DNA of 64,000 bases from Panulirus ornatus (taxonomy: Eukaryota > Arthropoda > Malacostraca > Decapoda > Palinuridae): the NCBI RefSeq assembly GCF_036320965.1, contig NC_092250.1, positions 20,600,617 to 20,664,616 of the forward strand. Reading direction: 5' to 3'. Position numbers and translations under genes: made by a program. Positions 23,007-29,939 of this stretch are shown here, piece by piece (positions within the stretch are counted from its first letter, which is position 1; each line of letters starts with the position of its first letter). The notes beneath the pieces were generated by a model. The model saw nothing but the letters and a program-made list of their open reading frames with translations, did not search any database and was not told the origin of the DNA.

Positions 23007-24129
23007 CTGAGCCTTAAGTGGAAACTCCTGAATTGGCCTCCTATTCTGTTCCCTCTTTTGGAAAAGTAAAACTTGGAGAGGGGGGGGGGGAGATTTCCAG
23101 CCCCCTTCATCTGCCCCTTCTAGTTGCCTTCTAAAACACAGGGAATTCATGAGCAGTAGGCACAATTGTGGGTAAAGACATATGCCACACTTTGTCAAAT
23201 ACCGTAGAGATGTCTGAAGCTTTAACAAAAGATTCACCTGCATGTTTAAGAAAGGACGACCAGAGATGGGTCACACAGGAGAGTACCAGTACACCTTGCA
23301 TAGTGAAAGCCATATTGATGATGCTGAGGGAAGGAATGTGATTGTAATTGGTTGAGAAAGTGAAGGTTAAGTGTAGTTTTAAAGACTATAGATTCATTAC
23401 AAGTGAGAGAAAAGGGGCAGTAGATAGAAGGGTTAGAATAATATCCTCTATGGGAATGGGCTTTACCAAAATGAAGTTCAAAGAAAAAACAAAGGTGTGG
23501 GTATTGAGGCAGAGGTAAAATAGATGAGCAAGGATCTGAATTTGTTTAGAGGCACACTTTTAGGTAAAAGGAAGTCTGCCATCTGACCCAATGTCATACA
23601 CTGTAAAATTTGAATAACAGTGCCCTTAGGAAAAAAACAAGGAAGATCATTATAATGTTCTTTATTCTTGCAGGCTATTCAGCATTCAAGGTAATTGTTC
23701 AGAATTTGCAGGGTATCTTCTATGAGTCTTACCTGGAGGGAACTCCATGTCTGGCATCAAAGAATGAGTGTTGCTGTGTGCTATCTTGTTTTATATGCTT
23801 GATTTGATTATGGAAGATTTAGAAGTAAAGGGAGATCTCATTAGGGACATAATGTTGACTACATATTCCATATCTAAGAAAGGTAAAAGTATCCACTATT
23901 ACCTAGTATTTCAGCATTATCATATCTTAAAGATATTATTAGAAATTTCAGTAATTTTCAAGATATGCTATTGACTATATCAACAGTGTCCAATGTTTGT
24001 GGAGTGAATGATGGAGGATGTCCAACATCCCACCTTTGTCTCCCTAATGGTCGAGGGGGACGCACGTGTTCCTGCCCTGACTTTGCTGCTGAAGATGAGG
24101 AGAATCCATGTGTTGACTACAATTACTGA
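933..24129 (+). CDS. Ndg: Nidogen, 3' part of gene (10 exons)
   Basis: Joined exons: 933-1022, 6917-7079, 7733-7834, 7936-8061, 11457-11567, 15703-15877, 16202-16374, 16682-16790, 17448-17566, 23987-24129. All introns are GT..AG and phases match throughout, giving 1311 nt (436 codons plus TGA). The product has two six-cysteine EGF-like domains, then LY repeats with the motifs YYWTD, VYWTD, LFWSDWNRRGPKIE and FYYTDWND, then a linker containing GKLYGI, and a last EGF-like domain. This order and the wording of the propeller match nidogen, a secreted glycoprotein that links laminin (through the propeller) to collagen IV and other basement-membrane partners. The signal peptide, NIDO and G2F domains would be encoded left of the window. 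Introns range from about 0.1 to 6.4 kb, and the long ones are full of retrotransposons. LRP- or LDLR-type proteins are the alternative, but the single propeller close to the C-terminus and the 'DWNR..PKIE' blade favour nidogen. Confidence 0.9.
1023..2699 (+). other. Nidogen intron sequence, no feature recognised
   Basis: AT-rich intron sequence between the first visible exon and the old RTE copy. No exon-like frame with splice sites, repeat or RNA gene was recognised. Confidence 0.5.
2700..5885 (+). mobile_element. Ancient RTE-like LINE with endonuclease and RT traces
   Basis: In shifting frames it reads, in order: an APE-type endonuclease start (LKVMDLNVRGM, about 2826), the EN block VVIMGDMNVKMG (about 3255-3290) and KWRVPGVNKNASYLGDVCAE, a linker (KILASEKTDKNE), RT motif A (YTAFMDLEKAYYRV, about 4695-4735), motif B (RQGC-like, about 4880), a decayed FADD position (YYTVLFAENEEKLQ, about 5025), and the thumb region (GEERLEEVREFKYLEAILG, about 5228). 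It carries many stops and frameshifts. It is the only copy in the window that keeps recognisable EN. Its 3' end (5795-5870, ggagactctttt...gcaggcatcagagatat, GATA tail) matches 14690-14764 and differs from the young copies. Confidence 0.8.
5886..6916 (+). other. Nidogen intron sequence, no feature recognised
   Basis: Single-copy-looking AT-rich intron before exon b. No repeat or extra exon was supported. Confidence 0.5.
6917..7079 (+). CDS. Ndg: Nidogen exon b (EGF-like domains)
   Basis: Acceptor ccttag, donor CAAG|gtaaat, entering in phase 0 and leaving in phase 1. It completes the first EGF domain (GFQGDGFFC) and encodes a whole second one ending CRCREGFTGDGYTC. The GF.GDG..C endings are typical of nidogen-type EGF repeats. 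Confidence 0.9.
7733..7834 (+). CDS. Ndg: Nidogen exon c (linker)
   Basis: Acceptor ttctag, donor GATG|gtaaat, 102 nt, phase 1 to phase 1. It encodes an acidic, tyrosine-rich linker (THLVEDVLEQGERQYALDSP...) between the EGF pair and the propeller. It has no recognisable domain. It is supported by its splice sites and by the open frame on both sides. Confidence 0.75.
7936..8061 (+). CDS. Ndg: Nidogen exon d (start of propeller)
   Basis: Acceptor ccttccag, donor GTTG|gtgagt, 126 nt, phase 1 to phase 1. It encodes EAPDHEKNLLLINQGISVLRMP..., the strand that opens the YWTD propeller in nidogens, where a hydrophobic 'LL..QG.S..R.P' segment is usual. It is separated from the previous exon by an intron of only 101 bp. 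Confidence 0.85.
8062..8899 (+). other. Nidogen intron sequence, no feature recognised
   Basis: Intron sequence without open frames or recognised repeats. Confidence 0.45.
8900..9960 (-). mobile_element. Old RTE-like LINE fragment (RT and C-terminal part)
   Basis: On the minus strand, broken frames give LYVTFRYLKKHMRGL (motif A region, about 9850), KLKVHVNKSKVL (about 9480), VTLNGKDLMEVEFYLQVYLI (about 9400), and YLLKICGVRLVDHLKR with TMRIDASEVEETRE (about 9170-9000). The order matches RT palm, thumb and C-terminal region of the RTE-like family. It has many stops and a similar age to the intron 1 copy. Confidence 0.7.
9961..10569 (+). other. Nidogen intron sequence, no feature recognised
   Basis: Intron sequence. 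A weak SINE-like trace (cttagaaagcatatcctcacttggc) occurs at about 10070. Nothing else was supported. Confidence 0.35.
10570..10835 (-). mobile_element. RTE-like 3' UTR fragment
   Basis: The minus strand carries the terminal module (gcgctacctcgcaaacgcgg...gacagc, 10605-10660), the TG-rich tract with ATATGTGTACATTGAGATG and the GGCGATGGGAATGAATAAAGG segment. On the other side it abuts an (ATT)n run at about 10570-10595. Confidence 0.75.
10836..11456 (+). other. Nidogen intron sequence, no feature recognised
   Basis: AT-rich intron sequence leading to exon e. Nothing recognised. Confidence 0.45.
11457..11567 (+). CDS. Ndg: Nidogen exon e (LY repeat)
   Basis: Acceptor ctttag, donor GGAG|gtacag, 111 nt, phase 1 to phase 1. 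It encodes GADVDCLAGRYYWTDVRSPS and then SRYDGTERQAVVSG, one LY/YWTD blade with its conserved YWTD and DG motifs. Confidence 0.9.
11568..12197 (+). other. Nidogen intron sequence, no feature recognised
   Basis: AT-rich intron sequence. The only longer frame (11948-12139) has no family resemblance and no splice support. Confidence 0.4.
12198..13590 (-). mobile_element. CR1-like LINE remnant
   Basis: On the minus strand the order is: end of an AP endonuclease (PIGRSDHKMLRYEY, about 13530), a linker (HKFIRGHLLVKEQSIRLRDS, about 13040), then RT: WKRVNIMTIYKKGNQ and EYRLVSLVRVVCKILQKTI (about 12700-12620), HAFWERRSC, LYLNCQMAFDTVPHRKLTKK (motif A, about 12450), WIENYLSGREQRKHV, and VPLGLVLGPLLILIYI (motif B, about 12260). 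The wording follows CR1/jockey-superfamily elements, not RTE. It stops before the FADD motif. Stops and frameshifts show it is dead. Confidence 0.8.
13591..14654 (+). other. Nidogen intron sequence, no feature recognised
   Basis: Intron sequence with several chance open frames and no recognised domain. Confidence 0.4.
14655..14764 (+). mobile_element. 3' end of an old RTE-like copy with GATA tail
   Basis: The segment ggagactcttttgccatggc ... gagcaggcatcagagatatagatagatagatga closely matches the 3' end of the intron 1 element (5795-5880). Only this terminal piece is present, as expected for a severely 5'-truncated insertion. Confidence 0.65.
14765..15702 (+). other. Nidogen intron sequence, no feature recognised
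   Basis: AT-rich intron sequence before exon f. Nothing recognised. Confidence 0.45.
15703..15877 (+). CDS. Ndg: Nidogen exon f (LY repeat)
   Basis: Acceptor ttttcag, donor CAGGG|gtaagt, 175 nt, phase 1 to phase 2. It encodes EGIGSPEDVAVDWVSGNVYW and TD, followed by IEDGLVNPRGIAVHPGQG, a complete blade with canonical 'P..IAVDW..G.VYWTD' spacing and the start of the next one. Confidence 0.92.
16202..16374 (+). CDS. Ndg: Nidogen exon g (LY repeats)
   Basis: Acceptor ttacag, donor ATTG|gttggt, 173 nt, phase 2 to phase 1. It encodes LLFWSDWNRRGPKIEMSGLD, then GSNRRVLV and LCWADAGTHRI. The 'DWNR..PKIE' and 'LCW.DAGT' stretches are the parts most diagnostic of nidogen. Confidence 0.93.
16375..16681 (+). 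other. Nidogen intron sequence between exons g and h
   Basis: A 307-bp pyrimidine-rich intron with nothing recognised beyond its splice sites. Confidence 0.5.
16682..16790 (+). CDS. Ndg: Nidogen exon h (LY repeat)
   Basis: Acceptor cttcacag, donor AATGA|gtaagt, 109 nt, phase 1 to phase 2. It encodes ECIGIQGSGRRMVMEGAQYP followed by FGLTSLGQEFYYTDWN, the final complete blade. Confidence 0.9.
16930..17330 (-). mobile_element. Jockey-like LINE RT fragment
   Basis: The minus strand reads YHSVALISVISKAFETLLYC and HFLKHFENHDDIRKWDSQR, then (with a stop) traces of the 'GDLLSYLTHLWS...FDRVWH' block down to about 16950. This matches RT motifs 1 to A of jockey-type LINEs. It is internal only, with no ends seen. 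Confidence 0.65.
17448..17566 (+). CDS. Ndg: Nidogen exon i (propeller closure)
   Basis: Acceptor tcaacag, donor CCAG|gtctgt, 119 nt, phase 2 to phase 1. It encodes DTRIHTVNHYSGIESPTRAP and GGSGKLYGIVAVPPACPP. The 'G.LYGI.AV...CP' wording is the usual end of the nidogen propeller. Confidence 0.88.
17762..17845 (-). mobile_element. RTE terminal-module fragment
   Basis: The minus-strand reading 'ggccattctctgtctgtttcctggagctaactcactgatgtgg' is the RTE terminal module in a diverged form. It is directly joined to the 5' end of the next RTE copy. Confidence 0.6.
17846..19176 (+). mobile_element. RTE-like copy, long 3' UTR type
   Basis: It begins inside RT motif B (WLFNLFIDGVV), continues through FADDTALVADSCEKL (motif C, about 17960; followed by a stop at about 18005) and the long C-terminal frame 18123-18761, then a long 3' UTR to the terminal module and an A-run at 19164-19177. 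It is diagnostic KILSDRG, RRVDVLE type. The 5' part is missing; there is one stop after FADD and another after YSRV. Confidence 0.9.
19179..21054 (-). mobile_element. RTE-like copy, long 3' UTR type, inverted
   Basis: Tail-to-tail with the preceding copy: the A-run is followed at once by the reversed 3' UTR (19179-19545). Coding remnants on the minus strand are 19544-20094 (thumb and C-terminus, KILSDRG), 20175-20732 (RT with MDLEKAYDRV, RQGCVMSPWLFNLF, FADDTALVA) and 20733-21052 (from KAGKAAG through YRGISLLSIPGKLYGRV). Frames are broken at about 19850, 20190 and 20732. The 5' end stops at a short (TA)n at 21055-21070. Confidence 0.9.
21071..21278 (+). mobile_element. TATCCC SINE copy, 5' truncated
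   Basis: It begins at ttccctgcgtgtcgtagaag, so it lacks about 40 bp at the 5' end, and ends with cgctacctcgctatcgcggg and an A-run (21261-21278). Confidence 0.85.
21279..21349. repeat. (TA)n microsatellite
   Basis: A perfect TA run of about 70 bp between a SINE tail and the truncated 5' end of an RTE copy. Confidence 0.97.
21352..22655 (+). mobile_element. RTE-like copy, short 3' UTR type
   Basis: It starts at FMDLEKAYDRV (RT motif A). A lost G at about 21650 (gttgggatgag instead of gttggggatgag) breaks the frame after MKSVG, and a second small change at about 21832 (gttgcggttaag) breaks it again. The C-terminal frame 21850-22455 is open (RRMDVLE, KILC). The short 3' UTR ends in the terminal module and an A-run at about 22640-22655. 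Confidence 0.9.
22662..22704. repeat. (TA)n microsatellite
   Basis: TA run of about 40 bp between the tail of the RTE copy and the tail of an inverted SINE. Confidence 0.95.
22705..22950 (-). mobile_element. TATCCC SINE, full length, inverted
   Basis: On the minus strand it runs from TATCCCTGGGGATAGGGG at about 22950 to the (A)AG-rich tail at 22705-22722. All blocks are present. Confidence 0.88.
22951..23005. repeat. (TA)n microsatellite
   Basis: TA run abutting the 5' end of the inverted SINE. Confidence 0.95.
23006..23160 (-). mobile_element. TATCCC SINE fragment, diverged
   Basis: It retains the central blocks (gactcaggtt-like end, ggggctggaaatct, cgactagaag) but lacks the terminal module. 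It ends near 23150 at the position matching the SINE 5' region. Confidence 0.65.
23160..23330 (-). mobile_element. Jockey-like LINE RT fragment
   Basis: The minus strand reads LSCVTHLWSSFLKHAGESFV then KASDISTVFDKVWH, the RT motif A block of jockey-type elements. It is the same family as 16930-17330 and is directly joined to a SINE fragment. Confidence 0.6.
23331..23986 (+). other. Nidogen intron sequence before last exon
   Basis: Intron sequence. A cryptic splice-like 'ttcttgcag...caaggtaatt' at about 23665-23693 was considered and rejected as an exon. Confidence 0.4.
23987..24129 (+). CDS. Ndg: Nidogen terminal exon (C-terminal EGF-like)
   Basis: Acceptor atcaacag, entering in phase 1 and ending at TGA 24127-24129. 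It encodes a six-cysteine EGF-like module (NVCGVNDGGCPTSHLCLPNG, then CSCPDF...NPC) followed by VDYNY and stop. Nidogens carry an EGF-like module after the propeller. It lies 6.4 kb downstream of the previous exon because that intron received the RTE cluster. Confidence 0.88.
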
Positions 24130-25183
24130 GCTCCCTCTGCTTAACCTGCATATTAAAATCTGTAAAGTGAAAATGGTTGATTAGAATTCTAAATAACATA
24201 ATGAGAATTACAAAGTAATCCTTTTTAAAAAGAATTGCTGTGTTACTTGAGTGATTGCAACTAGTATGGAAATTTAAAGTAATGAGAACTGTGAGATAGT
24301 TGGTAGCAATAACAGCTATGAATGGTCTAACTTGATAATAACTGCTGTGTTTTTCAAGATGAGTTTAAAGTCACCTAATCTGATGATAGCTATTGAGTGA
24401 CCAAAGGTGATGATGACATTAGAATGAGCTAAGTTATGGATTTGTTCCAGTGATTTAAGCTGATTACAGTTACAAGATGAAATAAGCAGACTGTAGTATT
24501 TGCATGAATCATTGTGATTATAATGGTTGGATAAACAAGTAAGATAACCGCGTTTGAAACTTATTTCTTATGTATCTTAAGAAGACTATAGCAATTAGAT
24601 GAGCTAAGTAGATTATAACTTGTATGAAATGAAAATAATGGTAATAAAGTGAAGTAAACTGTCTACAGATATTAGGTGACCAAAGCTGTGCTGATGTTAA
24701 AATATCTAACATATGCTGTAATGATGTAGAATTATTTTCATCATGAGTTTTGTGAATAATGCTTACCAAACTTGACCTTAACCAGAGCACAACTTAAGCT
24801 GAACTCACTTAAAGTGCAATCCAAGATTCTTTGATCAGAAGCTGCGGGTGCAGAGAATTAATTATTTGGCTATGAGCATGTGTAGAAGTGTACATTTGAT
24901 GGGATTCTGGTAGGAAATAGAATTAATGTCTTGTGTACAAGCAAATGCTTTAGATTTGTTTTTGAAGAAGTTTTTGCTGTATATTATTTGATAGGGTATC
25001 TTGAGCTAAATTGATATACGTTTGAATATGATTCAGATTTGCTAAGATATTAATATTTTACAGTAAAGTTTGCAAAGTAGATATTTTGTTTAGGAAAATC
25101 ATTATGTATCTTGATATCTAAGTTAAGTTTTATTTCAACATTATTGTTTAAGTAGAGTATAAACTTTTGAAAATGTATATATA
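24130..25183 (+). other. Probable nidogen 3' UTR and flank
   Basis: AT-rich sequence with no open frame of note. Loosely repeated words such as GTGACCAAAG (about 24400 and 24668) and GAGCTAAG recur, but no tandem array is clear. It ends where a truncated SINE begins. Confidence 0.4.
24643..24648 (+). other. Candidate polyadenylation signal of nidogen
   Basis: This is an AATAAA hexamer 514 bp after the nidogen stop. Position and strand fit, but AT-rich sequence yields such hexamers by chance. Confidence 0.3.
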
Positions 25184-25349
25184 TGGGAACGGGAAGCTGG
25201 AAATCCTCCCATCTCATTTTTAATTTTCTATAAGAAGGAACAGAGAAGGGGGCCAAGTGAGGATATTCCCTCAAAGGCTCAGTCCTCTGTTCTTAACGCT
25301 ACCTTGCTAACGCAGGAAATGACGAATAGTTTGAAAGAAAAGAAAAGAA
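25184..25349 (+). mobile_element. TATCCC SINE copy, 5' truncated
   Basis: It begins in the gctggaaatcctccc block and ends in cgctaccttgctaacgcagg plus a GAAA-rich tail. It is followed by (TA)n. Confidence 0.82.
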
Positions 25350-25353
25350 TATA

Positions 25354-25423
<70 letters not shown>
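25350..25423. repeat. (TA)n microsatellite
   Basis: An interrupted TA run of about 70 bp between a SINE tail and a truncated RTE copy. Confidence 0.95.
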
Positions 25424-26409
25424 GCAGTGAAGCAGTGAAAAGTTTTTATCGATGATGTAAGGCATGTGTACGTGTAGGAAGAGAGGAGAGTGATTGGTTC
25501 TCAGTGAATGTAAGTTTGCGGCAGGGGTGTGTGATGTCTCCATGGTTGTTTAATTTGTTTATGGATGGGGTTGTTAGGGAGGTGAATGCAAGAGTTTTGG
25601 GAAGAGGGGCAAGTATGAAGTCTGTTGGGGATGAGAGAGCTTGGGAAGTGAGTCAGTTGTTGTTCGCTGATGATACAGCGCTGGTGGCTGATTCATGTGA
25701 GAAACTGCAGAAGCTGGTGACTGAGTTTGGTAAAGTGTGTGAAAGAAGAAAGTTAAGAGTAAATGTGAATAAGAGCAAGGTTATTAGGTACAGTAGGGTT
25801 GAGGGTCAAGTCAATTGGGAGGTAAGTTTGAATGGAGAAAAACTGGAGGAAGTAAAGTGTTTTAGACATCTGGGAGTGGATCTGGCAGCGGATGGAACCA
25901 TGGAAGCGGAAGTGGATCATAGGGTGGGGGAGGGGGCGAAAATCCTGGGAGCCTTGAAGAATGTGTGGAAGTCGAGAACATTATCTCGGAAAGCAAAAAT
26001 GGGTATGTTTGAAGGAATAGTGGTTCCAACAATGTTGTATGGTTGCGAGGCGTGGGCTATGGATAGAGTTGTATGCAGGAGGATGGATGTGCTGGAAATG
26101 AGATGTTTGAGGACAATGTGTGGTGTGAGGTGGTTTGATCGAGTAAGTAACGTAAGGGTAAGAGAGATGTGTGGAAATAAAAAGAGCGTGGTTGAGAGAG
26201 CAGAAGAGGGTGTTTTGAAATGGTTTGGGCACATGGAGAGAATGAGTGAGGAAAGATTGACCAAGAGGATATATGTGTCGGAGGTGGAGGGAACGAGGAG
26301 AAGTGGGAGACCAAATTTTAGGTGGAAAGATGGAGTGAAAAAGATTTTGTGTGATCGGGGCCTAAACATGCAGGAGGGTGAAAGGAGGACAAGGAATAGA
26401 GTGAATTGG

Positions 26410-26413
<4 letters not shown>
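25424..26413 (+). mobile_element. RTE-like copy bounded by (TA)n on both sides
   Basis: It opens near EAVKSFYR and keeps one frame from 25504 (MNVSLRQGCVMSPWLFNLFM, FADDTALVADSCEKL, VNVNKSKVIRYSRVEGQVNW) to RNRVNWID, where a TA run replaces the last codons and the whole 3' UTR. It is RRMD/KILC type. A missing 3' UTR is unusual for a TPRT product. Confidence 0.9.

Positions 26414-26443
<30 letters not shown>
26414..26443. repeat. (TA)n microsatellite
   Basis: A short TA run that interrupts the RTE coding sequence at the last codons. Confidence 0.95.
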
Positions 26444-26446
<3 letters not shown>

Positions 26447-27605
26447 GGAAGTACCTACAAATAACAATGATAATGATGGTTGTTAATATCAGCCACAAGA
26501 CAGCATACAATAAATCTCAGCCATGGCAATTTATGTCCATTGGTAAACAAAGAAAGCTTCATTTAAGATTACATCCTGTTAACAGTAGTATTGTACAATT
26601 ACATTCAAAGTTCTGTGCTGTAAATTTTTGAATATTGACCTTCACTTGACAGTTTACCATAGAAATTAAGGATGCCTACATGCAGTGCTAAGCATAAGAA
26701 GTAAAAAGTAGATAAGAGCATTGTGCATTTTGAATCAGTTTTAGGGAGAATGATAGTCATTCAGATCAGAGGAACATGAATATGGTAGAAATTAGTTTCA
26801 TGTTCTCACAGTTGATGAGTTATGTAGCCAACAGGATCATGCAAGCTCTTAAGAAGTTGGGTTGTTAGTGCACATAAAACATGTCTTCATGATGGAAAAG
26901 CAACATATGCTTTTGACTCGGTGTGAAACATATTTCTAAAGCACCTTACAATTTTATAAGGATACCTCTTTGTACAACCTGACTAATTCATTTTATTAAT
27001 CAGGAAAAAACATGAATCACTATCCTCAAACACAGGAGCCAGCTTTGATTTTACCACATAGTGTAAAACCACTTGCAATATCCTAAATTTGTCATAACTG
27101 TGTGCCTTGAGATAGTGCCACTATCATTGTATATTATAATGCTAACTGTGATTATGTTAGTACTAGAGTGGTTGCCATTATATGTAAAAATTAAGTTGCG
27201 TCATGATATATAACATGAACAGTAATGATCACAAGAATATTATGGATGTGATTACTTTTTATACATGAAATAACTAATGCTACAATTATCATAATCAATC
27301 TTTGTCCTGTTAAGCAATATTTTGGAACAAATTTTGATACAGGAATTAGTAAATGATATGGGGAATATATTGATGGTAAATGATTACCTAATGTCACACT
27401 TTCATTCTCACTCCTTTTCATTCTTTATTTTGCCATTTCATGAATGTACTAGTTCATCATTTTTCAAAGGAATTCAGAAAATGAAAAGCTTTGTTCAATA
27501 AATGATAGATCTGTAATGTCTTATATTTCTTATGGTGATGAGCATGACAATGAAAACATACTGCAATCATAAGCCATCTTGGGTGAAAAAAAAAGACTGT
27601 ATAGA
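26444..27605. other. Intergenic sequence, no feature recognised
   Basis: AT-rich, single-copy looking. No supported gene, RNA or repeat. Confidence 0.5.
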
Positions 27606-28287
27606 CTAATTTGTAGTTAGTGGACATATTGTCCTCAAACATTTCATTTCCAACACATCCACCCTCCCCCATACAACCCTATCTGTAGCCCATATCTCAC
27701 AACCATGTAACATTATTAGAGCTACCATTCCTTCAAATGCATCCATTTTTGCTCTCCAAGATAACATTCTTTCCTTCCGCACATTCTTCACTGCGTCCAG
27801 AACCTTTGCCTCCTCCCCAACCATCTTACTCACTTCTGCTTCTGTGGTTCCATTCACTGCTAAGTCCACTCAAAGATATCTAAAACACTTCACTTCCATT
27901 CAAACTTACATACCAATGAACTTGTCCCTCAACCCTACTGAACATAATAATCTTGCTCTTATTTACATTTACTCTCAACTTTCTCCTTTCACACACTTTT
28001 CCATACTTAGTCACCAACTTCTGCAGTTTTTCACACAAATCAACCAGTAGAGCTGTATCATTGGCAAACAACAACCGACTCATTTCCCAGGCCCTCTCAT
28101 CCCCAACAGACTGCATACTTGCCCTTATCTCCAAAACTCTTGCATTTACCTCCCTAATCACCCCGTCCACAAACAAATTAAACCACCATGGGGAAATCAA
28201 ACACCCTTTCTGCCTTTGTACACATGCTTTACATCCTTGGTAAAAACTTTTCACTGCTTCTAGAAACTTACCTCCCATACCACATAC
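27606..28287 (-). mobile_element. Older RTE-like fragment (RT to thumb)
   Basis: On the minus strand it runs from GGKFLEAVKSFYQGCKACV through LISPWWFNLFVDGV, FANDTALLVDL and VNVNKSKIIMFSRVEGQVHW to KCLRTIC at 27606. FADD has become FAND. It begins directly against the C-terminal end of the next fragment. Confidence 0.8.
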
Positions 28288-29510
28288 CCATTTCACTCTA
28301 TCCCATACACGCCTTTCATCCTCCAACATGTTTAGGCCCTGATCACTCAAAATCTTTTTCCCTACATCCTTCTGTCTCCAATTTGGTCTCCCCATTCTCC
28401 TTGTTCCCTCCACACGTATCCTCTCTGTCAACCTTTCTTCACTCATTCTCTTCATATGTCCAAACCATTTCAGCACACCCTCCTCAGCTCTCTCAACTAC
28501 ACTTTTTACTACCACTACCCTCTTTTTCCCTTTGATTACTTACTTGATCAAGCCACCTCTCACCACATATTGTCTTCAAACATTTCATTGCCAACACATC
28601 CACCTTCCTCTGCACAGCCTTATCAATAGCCCAAGTCTTGCATACATATGATATTGTCGGGATTACTATACCTTAAGACATACCAATTTTTGCTCTCAGA
28701 TAATATTTTCTTTTTTTTACACAATCTCCTGTGCTCCCAGAACCTTTACCCCCTCACCCACTCTATGATGTACTCCCTCCCATGGTTCCATTTGCTGCTA
28801 TGTCCACTCCCAGGTATCTGAAACACTTCACATCCTCCAAGTTTTCTCCATTCATAGACACACCCCAACTAACTTGACCTTCAACCCTGCTAAACCTAAT
28901 AACTGTGCTTTTTATTCTTATTTACTCTCCACCTCCTTTCACACACACCTCCAAACCCATTCACCAATTTTTGCAGTCTCTCACTTGAATCAGCCACCAG
29001 TGCTGTATCATTGGTGAAAAAAACTGATTCACTTCCCAGGCCCTCTCATTCCCTGTAGACTGCACACTTGCCCCTCCACAAAACTCTTGCATTTTCCTCC
29101 CTCACCACCCCATTTGTAAATGAATTAAACAACCATGATGACATCACACACCCTTGCTGCTGACCGACCTTCATTGGGAACCAATCACTCTCCTCTTTTC
29201 CCACTTGTACACTCGCCTTACACTCTTGATAAAAACTTCTCACTGCTTCTAGCAACTTACCTCCCACACCGTATATTTGTATGACTTTCCACAGAGCATC
29301 TTATCAACCCTATTATGCCTTCTCCAGGTGCATCAGGCGCATAAAATGCCACATACAAATTCATCTGTTTTTCTAAGTATTTTTCACATACATTCTTCAA
29401 AGCAAACACCTTATCCATACATCCTCTATCACTTCTGAAACCATGTTGCTCCTCCTCAATCTGATGCTCAGTACATGCCTTCACCATCTCAATTAATATC
29501 ATCCCTGGTA
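28288..29510 (-). mobile_element. Older RTE-like fragment (RT to C-terminus)
   Basis: The minus strand starts at ILIEMVKACTEHQIEEEQHG, passes CMDKVFALKNVCEKYLEKQM, GGKLLEAVRSFYQECKASV, the MSSWLFNSF block and a decayed FADD position (about 29010), and ends with KSVVERAEEGVLKWFGHMKR ... LSDQGLN ... DRVKW at 28290. There are many frameshifts. It has no 3' UTR: the C-terminal codons run straight into the RT of the previous fragment. Confidence 0.78.
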
Positions 29511-29902
29511 CAGTGCATTGACCCCAGTATACCATGTTGTTCCATTTCACTTTTTCCTGAGCATGCCTTTAACCCTCCCATGTTCATCTTTTTCACCCCA
29601 TCCTTCCAATTTGGTGTCCTTGTTCCCTTTGTCCCCTCCTTTTTGACACATAAATCCTCCTTGTCAACTTTTCCTCATTCATTCCCTCCAAAAATCCAAA
29701 CCATTTTAGCACACCCTCTTCAGCTCTCTCAACCACACTCATTTTATTACACACAGCTCTCTTACCCTTTCATTACCACTCATTTTATTACACACAGCTC
29801 TCTTACCCTTTCATTACTTACCTCATCAAACCACCACACACCACATATTGTCCTCCAATATATCATGTCCAAGCCATCCATCCTCCTCAACACAACATAA
29901 AC
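29511..29902 (-). mobile_element. Older RTE-like fragment (C-terminal part)
   Basis: Minus-strand thumb and C-terminal sequence (VLKWFGF/W-G type block, SEVxGTR) ending KWNNMVYWGQCTVPG, then joined at once to the RT start of the neighbouring fragment. It includes a local duplication of about 47 bp (29740-29785 repeated at 29787-29825, tcattttattacacacagct). Confidence 0.7.
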
Positions 29903-29939
29903 TGTATGAAAAAGGAAAAAAATATTTTATTTATCATTT

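Noticed and set aside
23665..23693. Possible extra nidogen exon (acceptor ttcttgcag, donor aaggtaatt)
   Set aside because: Only 17 bp long. Joining exon i directly to the terminal exon already gives a perfect phase and a complete domain, and the mini-exon adds nothing recognisable.
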